From Demequina oxidasica (GTDB lineage Bacteria > Actinomycetota > Actinomycetes > Actinomycetales > Demequinaceae), in contig NZ_BBRE01000003.1 of the NCBI RefSeq assembly GCF_000975115.1, positions 1 through 64,000 on the forward strand: a stretch of 64,000 nucleotides of DNA. The letters are read 5' to 3'. The notes beneath the pieces are model-generated. The model did not search any database. It was not told the origin of the DNA and was given only the letters and a program-made list of their open reading frames with translations. Position numbers and translations under genes: made by a program. This document shows positions 46,645 through 56,600 of this stretch, one piece after another (positions within the stretch are counted from its first letter, which is position 1; the number at the start of each line of letters is the position of its first letter).

Positions 46645-47607
46645 TTACGCTCCGCGGTGAGCCTTGACTGCCTCGATGGCTTGCGGGAGCACGTCGAACA
46701 GTGAGCCCACCACGCCAAAGTCACAGATCTCGAAGATGGGCGCGTCCGGGTCCATGTTGATGGCCACGATGGTGCCGGAGGCCTGCATGCCGCCACGGTG
46801 GTGAACGGCCCCAGAGATGCCGCACGCCACGTAGAGCGCCGGAGTCACGGTCGTTCCCGTCTGGCCGACCATGTGCTCGTGGCTGATCCAGCCCTCGTCG
46901 GTGGCGTCGCGGCTCGCACCCACGGCGCCGCCCAGCAGCTCCGCCAACTCGGTCACCAGCGCGTAGTCGCCGCCAGTGCCGCGACCGCCGGAGACCACCA
47001 CAGGCGCCTCCGCCAGCGGAACGCCCTCGATCTGGGCGACGGGCTCGACCGCGGTGACGGTCTCGCGTGTCGCGGGAAGCTGGACGGAAATCGGCACGAT
47101 GCTCGCGGCACCGGGCGCTTCTGCGGCCGATGCTGTGGTGGTGTTGGGGCGCACGCCCACGATCGCCTTGCCGGCGATACGGGTGCGCACGTTCCAGGTC
47201 GCGGCGAAGACGGTCTGGAACGCCTCGACCTCGCCGTCCACGAACTCGACGCCTGCAGCGTCCACCACGACACCAGCGCCGGTGGTCACGGCCAGACGAG
47301 TCACGATCTCCTTGTTCAGGAACGTGGAAACAACCAGGAGTAGCGATGCATCCTCGGTCGCAGCGGCAATGGCGGCGCCGGCCTTCGCGGGGTAGCGGGC
47401 CTCCGCACCAATGGCGGCGACGCGAACCTCTGCCGCGCCGAATTCACCCAACTGCGCCACAGCATCGGCGTCGGGCTCTGTGCCCAGCCACACGGCCACG
47501 GGTGTCCCGAGTGAACGTGCGAGCGTCAGTGCCTCGAGCGTCGGGCGGGCGACCGCACCGTCACGCAACTCGACCAGGACGGCAATGGGGTTGTCTGCGG
47601 TACTCAT
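46645..47607 (-). CDS. etfA: electron transfer flavoprotein subunit alpha
   Basis: EtfA (320 aa) forms with EtfB the FAD-carrying heterodimer that passes electrons from acyl-CoA and other dehydrogenases to the quinone pool. The C-terminal FAD domain shows VVVSGGRGTGG, GASRDATDEGW, GQTGTTVTPALYVACGISG and INMDPDAPIF. The start overlaps the etfB stop as ATGA, giving coupled, equal synthesis. Confidence 0.95.
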   Translation of the reverse strand: MSTADNPIAVLVELRDGAVARPTLEALTLARSLGTPVAVWLGTEPDADAVAQLGEFGAAEVRVAAIGAEARYPAKAGAAIAAATEDASLLLVVSTFLNKEIVTRLAVTTGAGVVVDAAGVEFVDGEVEAFQTVFAATWNVRTRIAGKAIVGVRPNTTTASAAEAPGAASIVPISVQLPATRETVTAVEPVAQIEGVPLAEAPVVVSGGRGTGGDYALVTELAELLGGAVGASRDATDEGWISHEHMVGQTGTTVTPALYVACGISGAVHHRGGMQASGTIVAINMDPDAPIFEICDFGVVGSLFDVLPQAIEAVKAHRGA

Positions 47608-48392
47608 GCGAGGCCCTTCTCAATGAGGAACGCGGCCAAGGCGTTGCCACCGTTTCCCGTGTCGGTCACAATCTGCTGATGCGCACGTGGCGGGCGCGGC
47701 GAGGCGTCCACCACAGTGGTGCGGGACGCACCGGCGCCCACGGACGCAGCGTCCACGCCGAGGTCCGCGAGCGACCACTGCATGACCTCGGCCTTGCGGG
47801 CCGCCATGATCAGCTTGAAGTTGGGATAACGCGGCTTGTTCAACTCGTCGGTGACGGACACGACCGCGGGTAGCGGCGCGGTGACGGTCTCGTGCGCGTC
47901 GGGCAGGTGCCGCACGATGGTGGCATTGCCATCGCCGACCTCCAACGACGAGGCGAGGGTGAGCTGCGACCAGTCCAGTTCAGCCGCGAGCGCGGTGGGC
48001 AGCATCGAGGTCAACCCGTCCAGCGCGGCCATGCCGGTGATGACCAGGTCGAGTGGGTTCTCATCGTGAACCTTGCGGATCGCTGCGGCGAGGACCGCGG
48101 CGGTGCCGAAGACGTCGGAACCGGCCACGGCATCGTCATTGACGTGAATCGCGTGATTGGCGCCCAACTGAAGAGCCTTACGAACGGCGGCCACGGCATC
48201 GGCCCCGCCGACGGTGAGCGCGTAGACCTCGCCCTCGCCCGCGGCCTCGACCAGCTGCAGTGCCGCCTCGACCGCATTCTCGTCGAGCTCGTTCATCGAG
48301 CCGTCGTCTGCGGTACGAGTCACGGTGCCGTCGGTGAACGAGCGCTGTGACTGAAGGTCTGGGGTGAACTTGACTGTGACCAGAATTCGCAT
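47604..48392 (-). CDS. etfB: electron transfer flavoprotein subunit beta
   Basis: EtfB (262 aa) carries AMP and the loop that recognises dehydrogenases. Typical stretches are ILVTVKFTPD, MNELDENAVEAALQLVEAAG, GVDAASVGAG near the end and VDLVITG-like DLVITGMAALDG. First gene of etfBA; TAGTCT lies 6 bases before the ATG on the minus strand, suggesting a leaderless message. No acyl-CoA dehydrogenase gene is nearby. Confidence 0.94.
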   Translation of the reverse strand: MRILVTVKFTPDLQSQRSFTDGTVTRTADDGSMNELDENAVEAALQLVEAAGEGEVYALTVGGADAVAAVRKALQLGANHAIHVNDDAVAGSDVFGTAAVLAAAIRKVHDENPLDLVITGMAALDGLTSMLPTALAAELDWSQLTLASSLEVGDGNATIVRHLPDAHETVTAPLPAVVSVTDELNKPRYPNFKLIMAARKAEVMQWSLADLGVDAASVGAGASRTTVVDASPRPPRAHQQIVTDTGNGGNALAAFLIEKGLA

Positions 48393-48510
48393 GGGTACAG
48401 ACTAGCGGCGCGCGCGTGCGACGTCACCAGGCTGCCTCACGTCATCAGGCGGGAACGCCGCAGGCACGGCAGGCGTTCACATCTCACCCCCTCAATCGCA
48501 AGGAGCGCCC

Positions 48511-49197
48511 ATGCCTGCCGCCGCCACCTCCACCGCCGATTCCCCTCAAGTAGTAGACCCCACCGCCGAGTTGAATCGTCAGGTCGACGCCTTTGTGGCC
48601 ATGGGCTACCCCGCGCTAGCGGGCGTAGAAGAGGCGGCCTTTCGCGCACTCTTCGAGCCGCTAGCCCAGCCTCTCGCCGATGCTGTCGCCGCCGGCTTGG
48701 ACCTGGCCGTCACCGACTGTCGCGTCCCGTTCGTCGCGGTAGTTTCCGACGCGGTTATATCGCCTGAGCTGCGCGTGCCTTTGCTTCGGGCCGGCCGCGG
48801 CAAGAAGGAGGGCATCCTGGACCGCAACTACGGCGAGAGCGGCCTCGCGTCCTACCGCGTGGTCGATGGCCTCGACGTGCCCGATGCCCCCGTGTACCTG
48901 TTGCTCGACGTGGAGCGTGGCGACGAGTTCAAGAACGTCAAGCCCATGAACGCCACGCCGGTGATCGCCGAGCGCGGGCGTACCGTGCTGACCATCGCGG
49001 AGGGGCTGTCCTTCAACGCCGCCTTCCCGGGCAAACTCATCAAGAATCACTGCTTCATGCTGGCCGGCTCGCACGAAGGCAACCGCCGCGTGCCCGCCAT
49101 CTGGATCTCTGCCGGCTCACCCAAGCTCGGCTGGTGTTTCCAGGGCGTCGAGCACACCTGGCTGGGCATCGCATCAGCCGCCGGACGTGCAATCTAG
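48511..49197 (+). CDS. DUF5701-like protein
   Basis: A 228-aa soluble protein with AGGAG 6 bases before the ATG. I recognise it as like the actinobacterial DUF5701 family (from memory): RVPFVAVVSDAVISPELRVP, then DVERGDEFKNVKP and a C-terminal GNRRVPAIWISAG, PKLGWCF. No catalytic motif is evident and no function is known. A hairpin follows the stop codon. Confidence 0.75.
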   Translation: MPAAATSTADSPQVVDPTAELNRQVDAFVAMGYPALAGVEEAAFRALFEPLAQPLADAVAAGLDLAVTDCRVPFVAVVSDAVISPELRVPLLRAGRGKKEGILDRNYGESGLASYRVVDGLDVPDAPVYLLLDVERGDEFKNVKPMNATPVIAERGRTVLTIAEGLSFNAAFPGKLIKNHCFMLAGSHEGNRRVPAIWISAGSPKLGWCFQGVEHTWLGIASAAGRAI

Positions 49198-49207
49198 TAG
49201 GCAGGAC

Positions 49208-49244
49208 GCGTGCCGGGACGCGAAGAACCGATGTCCCGGCGCGC
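49208..49244 (+). terminator. GC hairpin after DUF5701-like gene
   Basis: Twelve-base arms (49208-49219 and 49233-49244) with one G-U pair and a 13-base loop, 10 bases past the stop; no U-tract. Probable terminator. Confidence 0.6.
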
Positions 49245-49323
49245 GAGTCCCAGATAGGCGCTAGGTTGAGACGACAAGCGTCGCGCGAGGCACGCGGGCG
49301 CGCTCAACCGAGGGAACCCACAC

Positions 49324-50721
49324 ATGAGTAGCGCACCCGCACCCGAGGGCCGTGAGCCCCGTCACGTCGATGTCAATGCCATCTTCGCGTCCGACGGCGA
49401 GACGCACGACATTCCGTTGTTCACGCTCCCCGAGGGCCAACTCGACAAGGACATCGCCTACCAACTGGTCCACGACGAGGCCATGCTCGACGGCAACGCG
49501 CGCCTCAACCTCGCGACGTTTGTCACCACGTGGATGGATAGCGCCGCACAGAAGCTTTACGCGGAGACCGTCGACAAGAACATGATCGACAAGGACGAGT
49601 ACCCCAAGACCGCGGAGATTGAGACCCGTTGCTGGCGGATTCTTGCGGACCTATGGAACGCGCCAGACCCCGAGAAGTCCATCGGCACCTCGACCGTGGG
49701 CTCTTCAGAGGCCGCGATGCTTGCCGGCCTGGCGATGACGCGTCGCTGGCGCACCAAGCGGCGCGAGGCTGGCAAGTCGATCGACCGCCCCAACCTGGTC
49801 ATGAGTGCGGGCGTGCAGGTGTGCTGGGAGAAGTTCTGTAACTACTGGGACATCGAGATGCGCCTGGTGCCGGTCTCCACCGCGCACCCCGCGATGGACG
49901 GCGAGGCCATGCTGCCGTTCGTCGACGAGAACACCATCGGCGTCGTCGCGATCATGGGCGTCACCTACACGGGCGTGTACGAGCCGGTCGAGGAGATCTG
50001 CGCCGCGCTGGACGACCTGCAGGAACGCACCGGGCTGGACGTGCCAGTGCACGTCGATGGAGCATCGGGCGGCATGATCGCGCCGTTCGTGCAGCCTGAC
50101 TTGGTCTGGGACTTCCGCCTGCCGCGCGTGGTGTCGATCAATACCTCCGGCCACAAGTACGGCCTGGTCTACCCCGGCCTAGGCTGGGCGATCTGGCGCT
50201 CAGAGGAGTACCTACCCGAGGACATGATCTTCCGCGTCAGCTACCTGGGCGGCAACATGCCCACACTCGCACTGAACTTCTCCCGTCCCGGCGCGCAGGT
50301 ACTGCTGCAGTACTACTTGTTCATGCGCCTGGGCCGCGAGGGATACACGGCCGTGCAGAACGCGACCCGCAACGTTGCCATGCACCTGTCCGAGCACATC
50401 GGCAAGATGCCTGCGTTTGAGCTGGTCAGCGACGGCTCGGACATTCCTGTATTCGCATGGAAGCTCAAGGAGGGGTACACGGACAACTGGAACCTCTACA
50501 ACCTGTCCGACCGCCTGCGCGGAAAGGGCTGGCTGATCCCCGCCTACCCCCTGCCGGAAGACCTCGAGGACGTGATCGTTCAGCGCATCGTGGTGCGCAA
50601 CGGGCTGGGCTACAACCTTGCGCGAGACCTCCTCGCGGACATCGAGGAGTGCGTGGCCTGGCTGGATGGGCTCGATGGCCCCATTCCTTCCGAGCACGTG
50701 GAACCCGGCTTCACTCACTAG
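49324..50721 (+). CDS. gadB: glutamate decarboxylase
   Basis: A 465-aa PLP group II decarboxylase converting glutamate to GABA and CO2, consuming a proton. The PLP lysine is Lys278 in NTSGHKYGLVYPG, with VHVDGASGGMIAPF before it and GTSTVGSSEAAMLAGLAM upstream; all are classic Gad signatures. Length matches GadA/B. No glutamate/GABA antiporter gene is adjacent, so an acid-resistance role is open; GABA metabolism is the alternative. It ends 11 bases inside the converging membrane protein gene. Confidence 0.95.
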   Translation: MSSAPAPEGREPRHVDVNAIFASDGETHDIPLFTLPEGQLDKDIAYQLVHDEAMLDGNARLNLATFVTTWMDSAAQKLYAETVDKNMIDKDEYPKTAEIETRCWRILADLWNAPDPEKSIGTSTVGSSEAAMLAGLAMTRRWRTKRREAGKSIDRPNLVMSAGVQVCWEKFCNYWDIEMRLVPVSTAHPAMDGEAMLPFVDENTIGVVAIMGVTYTGVYEPVEEICAALDDLQERTGLDVPVHVDGASGGMIAPFVQPDLVWDFRLPRVVSINTSGHKYGLVYPGLGWAIWRSEEYLPEDMIFRVSYLGGNMPTLALNFSRPGAQVLLQYYLFMRLGREGYTAVQNATRNVAMHLSEHIGKMPAFELVSDGSDIPVFAWKLKEGYTDNWNLYNLSDRLRGKGWLIPAYPLPEDLEDVIVQRIVVRNGLGYNLARDLLADIEECVAWLDGLDGPIPSEHVEPGFTH

Positions 50722-51364
50722 CGACTGGTGCGGCCTCCCGCTCGGTAACTGCCGGGCGGGTGGCCACCGCTGCCGCGAAGAAGCACGCCGCACCAATGAT
50801 GGTGCCAATGTTCGCCCAGGCGAGGTTCAGCGCCTCGCTGGTGCCCGGGATGACGTAGGCTCCCGCGGCGGAGATCGCGAACGCGACGCACCCGGCAAAG
50901 CCGGTCCATACCGCCCCGGGCGTGCGCGCGAAGAAGTCCCAGAGTTCGTGTTGGCGACGCAATGCCGCGAGCGCGAACCCGGCAGAAATCAAGAACGCCA
51001 CCGAGCCCCACAGGTCTGCCCTCCACCCGATGCCCACGGCATCTGGAGTCGCGACGGCCGCCCGCCACGCCTGGAAGGTGCTGACGTTGAACAGCGCCGT
51101 GCCCACAAGCTGGATGGCGGCTGCCCACCAGTCGAATACGTCGCCCGTGGTCGTGGACTTCCACGGCGGGCGTCGACCCTCGAGCAGCAATTGAAGCAGC
51201 GCGGCGGTCGTGAAGAAGAGCGAGCCGATGAAGAAGGTGAGATTCGCGGTGACCGCACCCACGGCATCGGCGTACCAGGGCCATGGGCCGATGAAGAAGA
51301 ACAGCGAGCCGATCGCGAAGCCGATCGCCTCACGTCTCATCCGAATAAACCGCGCACTGTGCAT
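50711..51364 (-). CDS. YrhK-like integral membrane protein
   Basis: A 217-aa membrane protein with about six hydrophobic segments. The repeated FFIGPWPWYADAVGA and LTFFIGSLFFTTAALLQLL segments resemble the YrhK domain (four helices with Phe/Gly-rich turns). Function is unknown. It converges on the glutamate decarboxylase gene with an 11-base overlap. The start at 51364 lacks a strong ribosome site. Confidence 0.75.
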   Translation of the reverse strand: MHSARFIRMRREAIGFAIGSLFFFIGPWPWYADAVGAVTANLTFFIGSLFFTTAALLQLLLEGRRPPWKSTTTGDVFDWWAAAIQLVGTALFNVSTFQAWRAAVATPDAVGIGWRADLWGSVAFLISAGFALAALRRQHELWDFFARTPGAVWTGFAGCVAFAISAAGAYVIPGTSEALNLAWANIGTIIGAACFFAAAVATRPAVTEREAAPVASE

Positions 51365-51456
51365 GACCCCAGGCTAGGGCACGCGGCAAGCGGTCGGACG
51401 GCGCGCGCTACGCCGCATTCACCTCACTGTCACGGGCGTCCTGCACAATAGAGGAC

Positions 51457-53598
51457 ATGACAACTGAGCGTGCGAACGCGCACACCACGCAGCCCTCCCC
51501 TACTCCACACCTGCTGGGAGTACACCTCGTTGACGGCGGAGCGACCATAGGCGTCTACGCGGCACACGCCACCCGCGTCGAACTTTGCCTGTTCGATGAT
51601 GACGGAAACGAGTCGCGTGTCGACCTCGTGGGTCCGGAAAGCGGGAACTGGCACGCGTTTATCCCCGGTCTCGACGCCGGTCAGCACTACGGCCTGCGTG
51701 CGCACGGCCCATGGCGCCCCAAGCACGGCCACCGCTACAACCCCGCCAAGTTGTTGCTGGACCCCTACGGGCGTGGAATCGACGGCCAGATGACCAATAT
51801 GAGCGATCCGGCTGCGAAGGTGCTGCTCAGCAACCGCGACCCCGCAGACTCAGCGCCGGAGATGCCTCGCTCAGTCATTACCACCAAGACAGGCCACGAC
51901 TGGAAGCATCCCAAGCCGCGCGTGCCGTGGGTGGACTCCGTGGTCTATGAGATCCACGTCAAGGGCTTCACGCAACTCATGCCGGGCGTACCCGAGCACC
52001 TGCGCGGTACGTATGCGGGCCTCGCGCACCCGGCGTCCGTCGAGTATCTGGTGAACCTGGGAGTCACGGCCGTGGAACTGCTGCCCATCCAGGCATTCGC
52101 GAACGAACCTCACCTCGAGAATTCCGGGCTGACCAACTACTGGGGCTACTCGACGCTCGGTTTCTTTGCTCCCCACGCCGCCTACGCGACGGCCGAGGCG
52201 CGCGAGGCCGGGGCCCAGGCCGTGCAAGAGGAATTTGCCGGCATGGTGGATCTACTTCACCAGGCGGGTCTCGAGGTCATCCTCGACGTGGTCTACAACC
52301 ACACGTGCGAGGGCTCCTCAACCGACCGCGTGCTCAGCTGGAAGGGCCTGGATAACCTCAGCTATTACCGCAACCAGACTCACGCCCCCGCGCACTACGA
52401 CGACACCACCGGCACGGGCAACACCCTGGACTTTGGCCACCCGCGCGTAACCCAGATGGCGCTCGACTCGCTGCGCCACTGGGTCAAGGAGATGGGCGTG
52501 GACGGATTCCGGTTCGACCTCGCGGCGACCCTGGGGCGCACCGGGCAGGGTTACTCTGCCAATCACCCGTTCCTGGTCGCACTCATCACCGACCCTGTAC
52601 TGAGCGGCGTCAAGCTGATCGCGGAGCCGTGGGATGTGGGTCTGGGCGGCTGGCAAGTGGGGAACTTCCCTCAGCCCATGTCCGAGTGGAACGACCGCTT
52701 CCGCGACTACGCCCGCACATGGTGGCTGCAGACTGGCGCCCGTAATCACCCCACCGTCCCGGAGCTCGCCACGCGACTGGCGGGGTCCTCGGACCTGTTC
52801 GGCCACTCAGAACCGTGGGGCATGCGCGGCCCCGTCGCGTCAGTCAACTTTGTGACGGCGCACGACGGCTTCACCGGCTACGACCTCACGTCCTACAACG
52901 GCAAGCACAACGAAGCCAACGGCGAGGATAACCGCGACGGCACGGACAACAACCGTTCGTACAACCACGGTGTTGAAGGACCCACGGACGATGCTGACAT
53001 CTTGGCGGCGCGACGCAAGTCCCTACGGAACCTGCTGGGCACCACGTTGCTTGCCGCTGGTACGCCGATGCTGCTGGGAGGCGACGAGATCGGCCGCACC
53101 CAGGGCGGAAACAACAACGCCTACTGTCAGGACAATGAAATCTCCTGGGTCAACTGGGAGCTCGCCGACTGGCAGAACCAACTGCGCGACTCGATCGCCC
53201 ACCTCATTCACGTGCGTCGCGACAACGCCGTACTGCGGCCGTCCAAGTTCTATGACGGGGTGGACGAGGACCCCACCGACAACAAGTACCGCGCGGACTC
53301 GGCCTGGTTCAAGGCCGACGGCTCACACGAGGACGAGGGCTGGTGGGACGACTCCGCCACGCGAACCCTGCAGTTCATGCGCTCCACGATCACCGACGGT
53401 GAAGCCGATGCACTGGTGGTCATCAATGGCTCCCGCGAGGATGCCGAAGTCACCATTCCCGCGGACAATGGTCCGCTGTGGAAACTGGTGTGGGACAGTG
53501 CGTGGGAGTCGCCCTCTGAGGCAACCGAGGAACTTGTGGAGCCAGGTCAGTCGCAGGAGCTCGCAGCCGCAAGCATGCGACTCTATCTGAGCTGGTAG
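51457..53598 (+). CDS. glgX: glycogen debranching enzyme
   Basis: GlgX (713 aa) hydrolyses alpha-1,6 branches of glycogen trimmed by phosphorylase. An N-terminal CBM48 (about 15-110; GVHLVDGGATIGVYA) precedes the GH13 barrel with VYEIHVKGFTQ, VILDVVYNHT, GFRFDLAATLGR (nucleophile Asp), IAEPWDVG (acid/base Glu) and VTAHDGFT. Length is normal. CACAAT lies 7 bases before the ATG. It is intracellular and unrelated to the galactan locus that converges on it. Confidence 0.95.
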   Translation: MTTERANAHTTQPSPTPHLLGVHLVDGGATIGVYAAHATRVELCLFDDDGNESRVDLVGPESGNWHAFIPGLDAGQHYGLRAHGPWRPKHGHRYNPAKLLLDPYGRGIDGQMTNMSDPAAKVLLSNRDPADSAPEMPRSVITTKTGHDWKHPKPRVPWVDSVVYEIHVKGFTQLMPGVPEHLRGTYAGLAHPASVEYLVNLGVTAVELLPIQAFANEPHLENSGLTNYWGYSTLGFFAPHAAYATAEAREAGAQAVQEEFAGMVDLLHQAGLEVILDVVYNHTCEGSSTDRVLSWKGLDNLSYYRNQTHAPAHYDDTTGTGNTLDFGHPRVTQMALDSLRHWVKEMGVDGFRFDLAATLGRTGQGYSANHPFLVALITDPVLSGVKLIAEPWDVGLGGWQVGNFPQPMSEWNDRFRDYARTWWLQTGARNHPTVPELATRLAGSSDLFGHSEPWGMRGPVASVNFVTAHDGFTGYDLTSYNGKHNEANGEDNRDGTDNNRSYNHGVEGPTDDADILAARRKSLRNLLGTTLLAAGTPMLLGGDEIGRTQGGNNNAYCQDNEISWVNWELADWQNQLRDSIAHLIHVRRDNAVLRPSKFYDGVDEDPTDNKYRADSAWFKADGSHEDEGWWDDSATRTLQFMRSTITDGEADALVVINGSREDAEVTIPADNGPLWKLVWDSAWESPSEATEELVEPGQSQELAAASMRLYLSW

Positions 53599-53601
53599 AG
53601 C

Positions 53602-53639
53602 GTGGTGGCCAGGCGCGGAGGAGTGCGCCCGGCCACCAC
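53602..53639. terminator. bidirectional GC hairpin between glgX and GH53
   Basis: Arms of 14 paired bases in two blocks (53602-53610 with 53631-53639, and 53612-53616 with 53625-53629) separated by single mismatches, in the 50-base gap between converging genes. No U-tract. Confidence 0.65.
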
Positions 53640-53648
53640 AACTCTGGC

Positions 53649-56600
53649 CTAGTTCGTGCGGCGCCTTGAGTGACGCGTGATGAGTAGACCTGCCGCCAAC
53701 AGCGCCAGCGCGATTGCTACCATCACCGCCGCATCGGTACCCGTCGTGGACAACGCATCGTCGTCCGTGGAGACAGGTGCGTCCGCCGTGTCATCAGCGG
53801 CCGCAACCACCGTGATCTCGTACTCGGCGATGAGGCTATTCGCGTCGTCGTAGGCCTGGAGGTGGTGCACGCCAGGTTCGAGATTCATTGGGATCGTGAC
53901 GGTGACGGTCGCCTCACCGTTAACCACCTGGGCCGTCGCGAGCTGCTGGTAGGTGCTTGCGATGCCGACCTCGACCTCATCACCGGTGAGTCCGGTGAGC
54001 GTGAGGTCGAATGTCTGACCCGGGACCACCGAGGTGAACGGCACGTGGAACGTTGCTCCGGCCGACGGGGTCGAGTCCGAGTCCTCATCGGTTCCAGAGT
54101 CCGCACCCCCACCCGCGCCGGCGTCCCCGTCCGCACCTGAGTCGCCGCCGGTGCCGGATCCGTCGTCTGGGTCCGTGCCGGTTCCCCCGTCGGTGCCATC
54201 GTCCGGGTCTGTACCGGTGCCGTCGTCGGGATCCGTACCGTCCTCCGGGTCGGTGGCCTCGACCAACGCCCCGAGCGCCGTGGTGATCGCGACTGTGGCG
54301 TCGTCCACCTGCTGCTGAGTCCGTCCCGACGCCGCGAGCACAATCTGACCGCGGTTCACAGCCACGTCGAGGGAGGCCACAGACTCCGCCGTGAAGGCTT
54401 CTCTGTCGATGGCACCCGCAGTTGAGATTGCGTCCTCGAGCGTTGCCGCATCGACGCCGCTGGCGTCAGCCACGCGTATCAGTGAAACTTGGTCAACCCA
54501 GCCCCAGTCGCCGACACCCCAGTCCCCCCTCACCTGTACGGTGAGGATGCCGTTGTCGCCAACAACTGCATCGACGCTCGGCGTGGACCAGTTGCCCCAG
54601 CCCAGCAACTCCATTGGCACCGTCAACTCAGCGTCCCCGGGGTTGGCGACGAGCTCGACTGCGGCACTCGCCTCACCCTCGTCCGCGCCCATCAATCCCG
54701 CACTCAGGCGGTATACGCCGGGTGCGAGACCGTTGACTTCCTGAGTGGCGCTGAACTCGAAAGGCTCCCCTGTCGCGGCGTCGGACCACATGTTGAGGGC
54801 GAAAGACCCGAACGCGTCGCCGGTGTCCATTACCCAAAGTGTCCCGGTATCCGCGTTGGCGGGCCAGGGGTCAGCGATGATCTGCCACGGAGTCACATCG
54901 TCGACGCCGCTCTCGAAGCCGCCGTTGAGGATCCAGTTGCGAGCCGTCACGGTTACGGTGGCGGTCGCTGCCCAGCCGTTTTGGGACACACCATGGACGA
55001 CGTAGGTGCCCGGCGACGTGATGAGGTCCAACACGTCGTTCCAGATCACCGACTCCGTGGTGGTGGACTCGTCAAAGGCCTCCACCGTCACCGTGCCCGG
55101 AAGCACAATCTCGTCCCCCTCAACCGACTCCACCACTGCAGGGTGAACCGTGGGGTCTGGCACTGTGGCCTCGCCCGTGGTCAGTCCATCGATGGCACCT
55201 CGCAACTGAGTCCAGGCGGCGTCAACGGCAGCCTTGCTCGGAGCGGGCGAGTCGAACACGAACTGAGCTCGGCGCTCACCCTTGTCGAGCGCGGCAACAG
55301 AGGACACCGTGTAGCCCTCGCGGTCGATCGCATCGGCTTCGGCTGCCAGGGCCTCGAGTGCCGAGGTATCTGCGGTCACAGTTTCCGAGTCGGCAACGAG
55401 TGCAAAGTTGTCGATTGTGCCCCAGGAGGCTGCTGGCAGGTTGAAACTCGCGGAGATGGTGACAACACCATCGGCGCCAACGTTGAGCAGTTCCGTGGTG
55501 GGAGTCTGCCAGTTCAGGTACCCGTCGAGCGTTGCCGGAGCGTTGACGGTCGAGATCCCCGACGCCGCCGCGATGCTAATGACGCCGGTCGTGCCGCCGT
55601 CACCCTGCATCTTGGCTGACAGCCGATAGGTGCCTGCTGGAACTCCGGTGATTACCTGCTGAAGTCCAAAGCTGAACGCATTCGAGGAATAGAAATGCGT
55701 CGACTTTGACCCTTCGAACGGGTCGTCGTTGGCGCTGATCGTGTATCCCGAACCGGTACCTGTCCATGGCTCGACGCCACTCTCAAAGCCGGGGTTCAAC
55801 ACGAAGTTCTCGCCAGAGCTACCCGCCTCAAGCACGGTAATACTCGCGGTAACCGCAATATCAGCGGTTGTCGTTCCCTTGATGGCGTAGACGCCGGGCC
55901 CCGTGATCCACGCGGTGGAGGCGGACCACGTCACGTCCTGATACTCCGTCACTCCGTCGGTGTAGCGAACGTCGACAGCGGACGGCAGGGTGACGGTGTC
56001 GCCGTCGGTGACGGTGATCAACGGTGCAACCACGGAGTCGAACTCGCGCGGGCCGACCGAACCGGTGCGTGCGTACTCATAGACGTTGAGCGACTCGAGA
56101 GGGTAGCCATTGAAGTCGAAAAGTGCCTGGTTGTCCCAACCGGAGCCGCCATACGCGTCTGCGGGGCCCTCGACCTCGTCATTCGGGTCGTAGAAGTGCT
56201 CGGCGTAACTCGTCGCCCAACCGGAGCCGAACTCCTCCCACTTCTCCCAGTTGCTGTCGTAGTCGGACGGCGGGCCCACCGGGAGCCACGCGGGCTCCCA
56301 ATAGAAAGTTCCCAGTCCCTTGCCGTCGGACACCTTTGCCACCGCCTGCATGACGTCGCGGACGGCGAGTGCCTGTCCCTGAACCGAGGAGGAATAGGCA
56401 CTACTTGCGTTGGAGGCCTTGATGACGTTAGTGGTCCCATCGCCATCCTCGAGCGTGTAGTTCCAGGAGGTCTCGGCGACCACAACCTCCTTGTCATAGG
56501 TCGTCGCAATTTGGTCCAGCACCGAGGTGAGGTTGTCGAGGGTGCCGTGCCAGAACGGGTAGTACGAACTCGCGAAGACGTCGTAATCCACGTTGCGGTC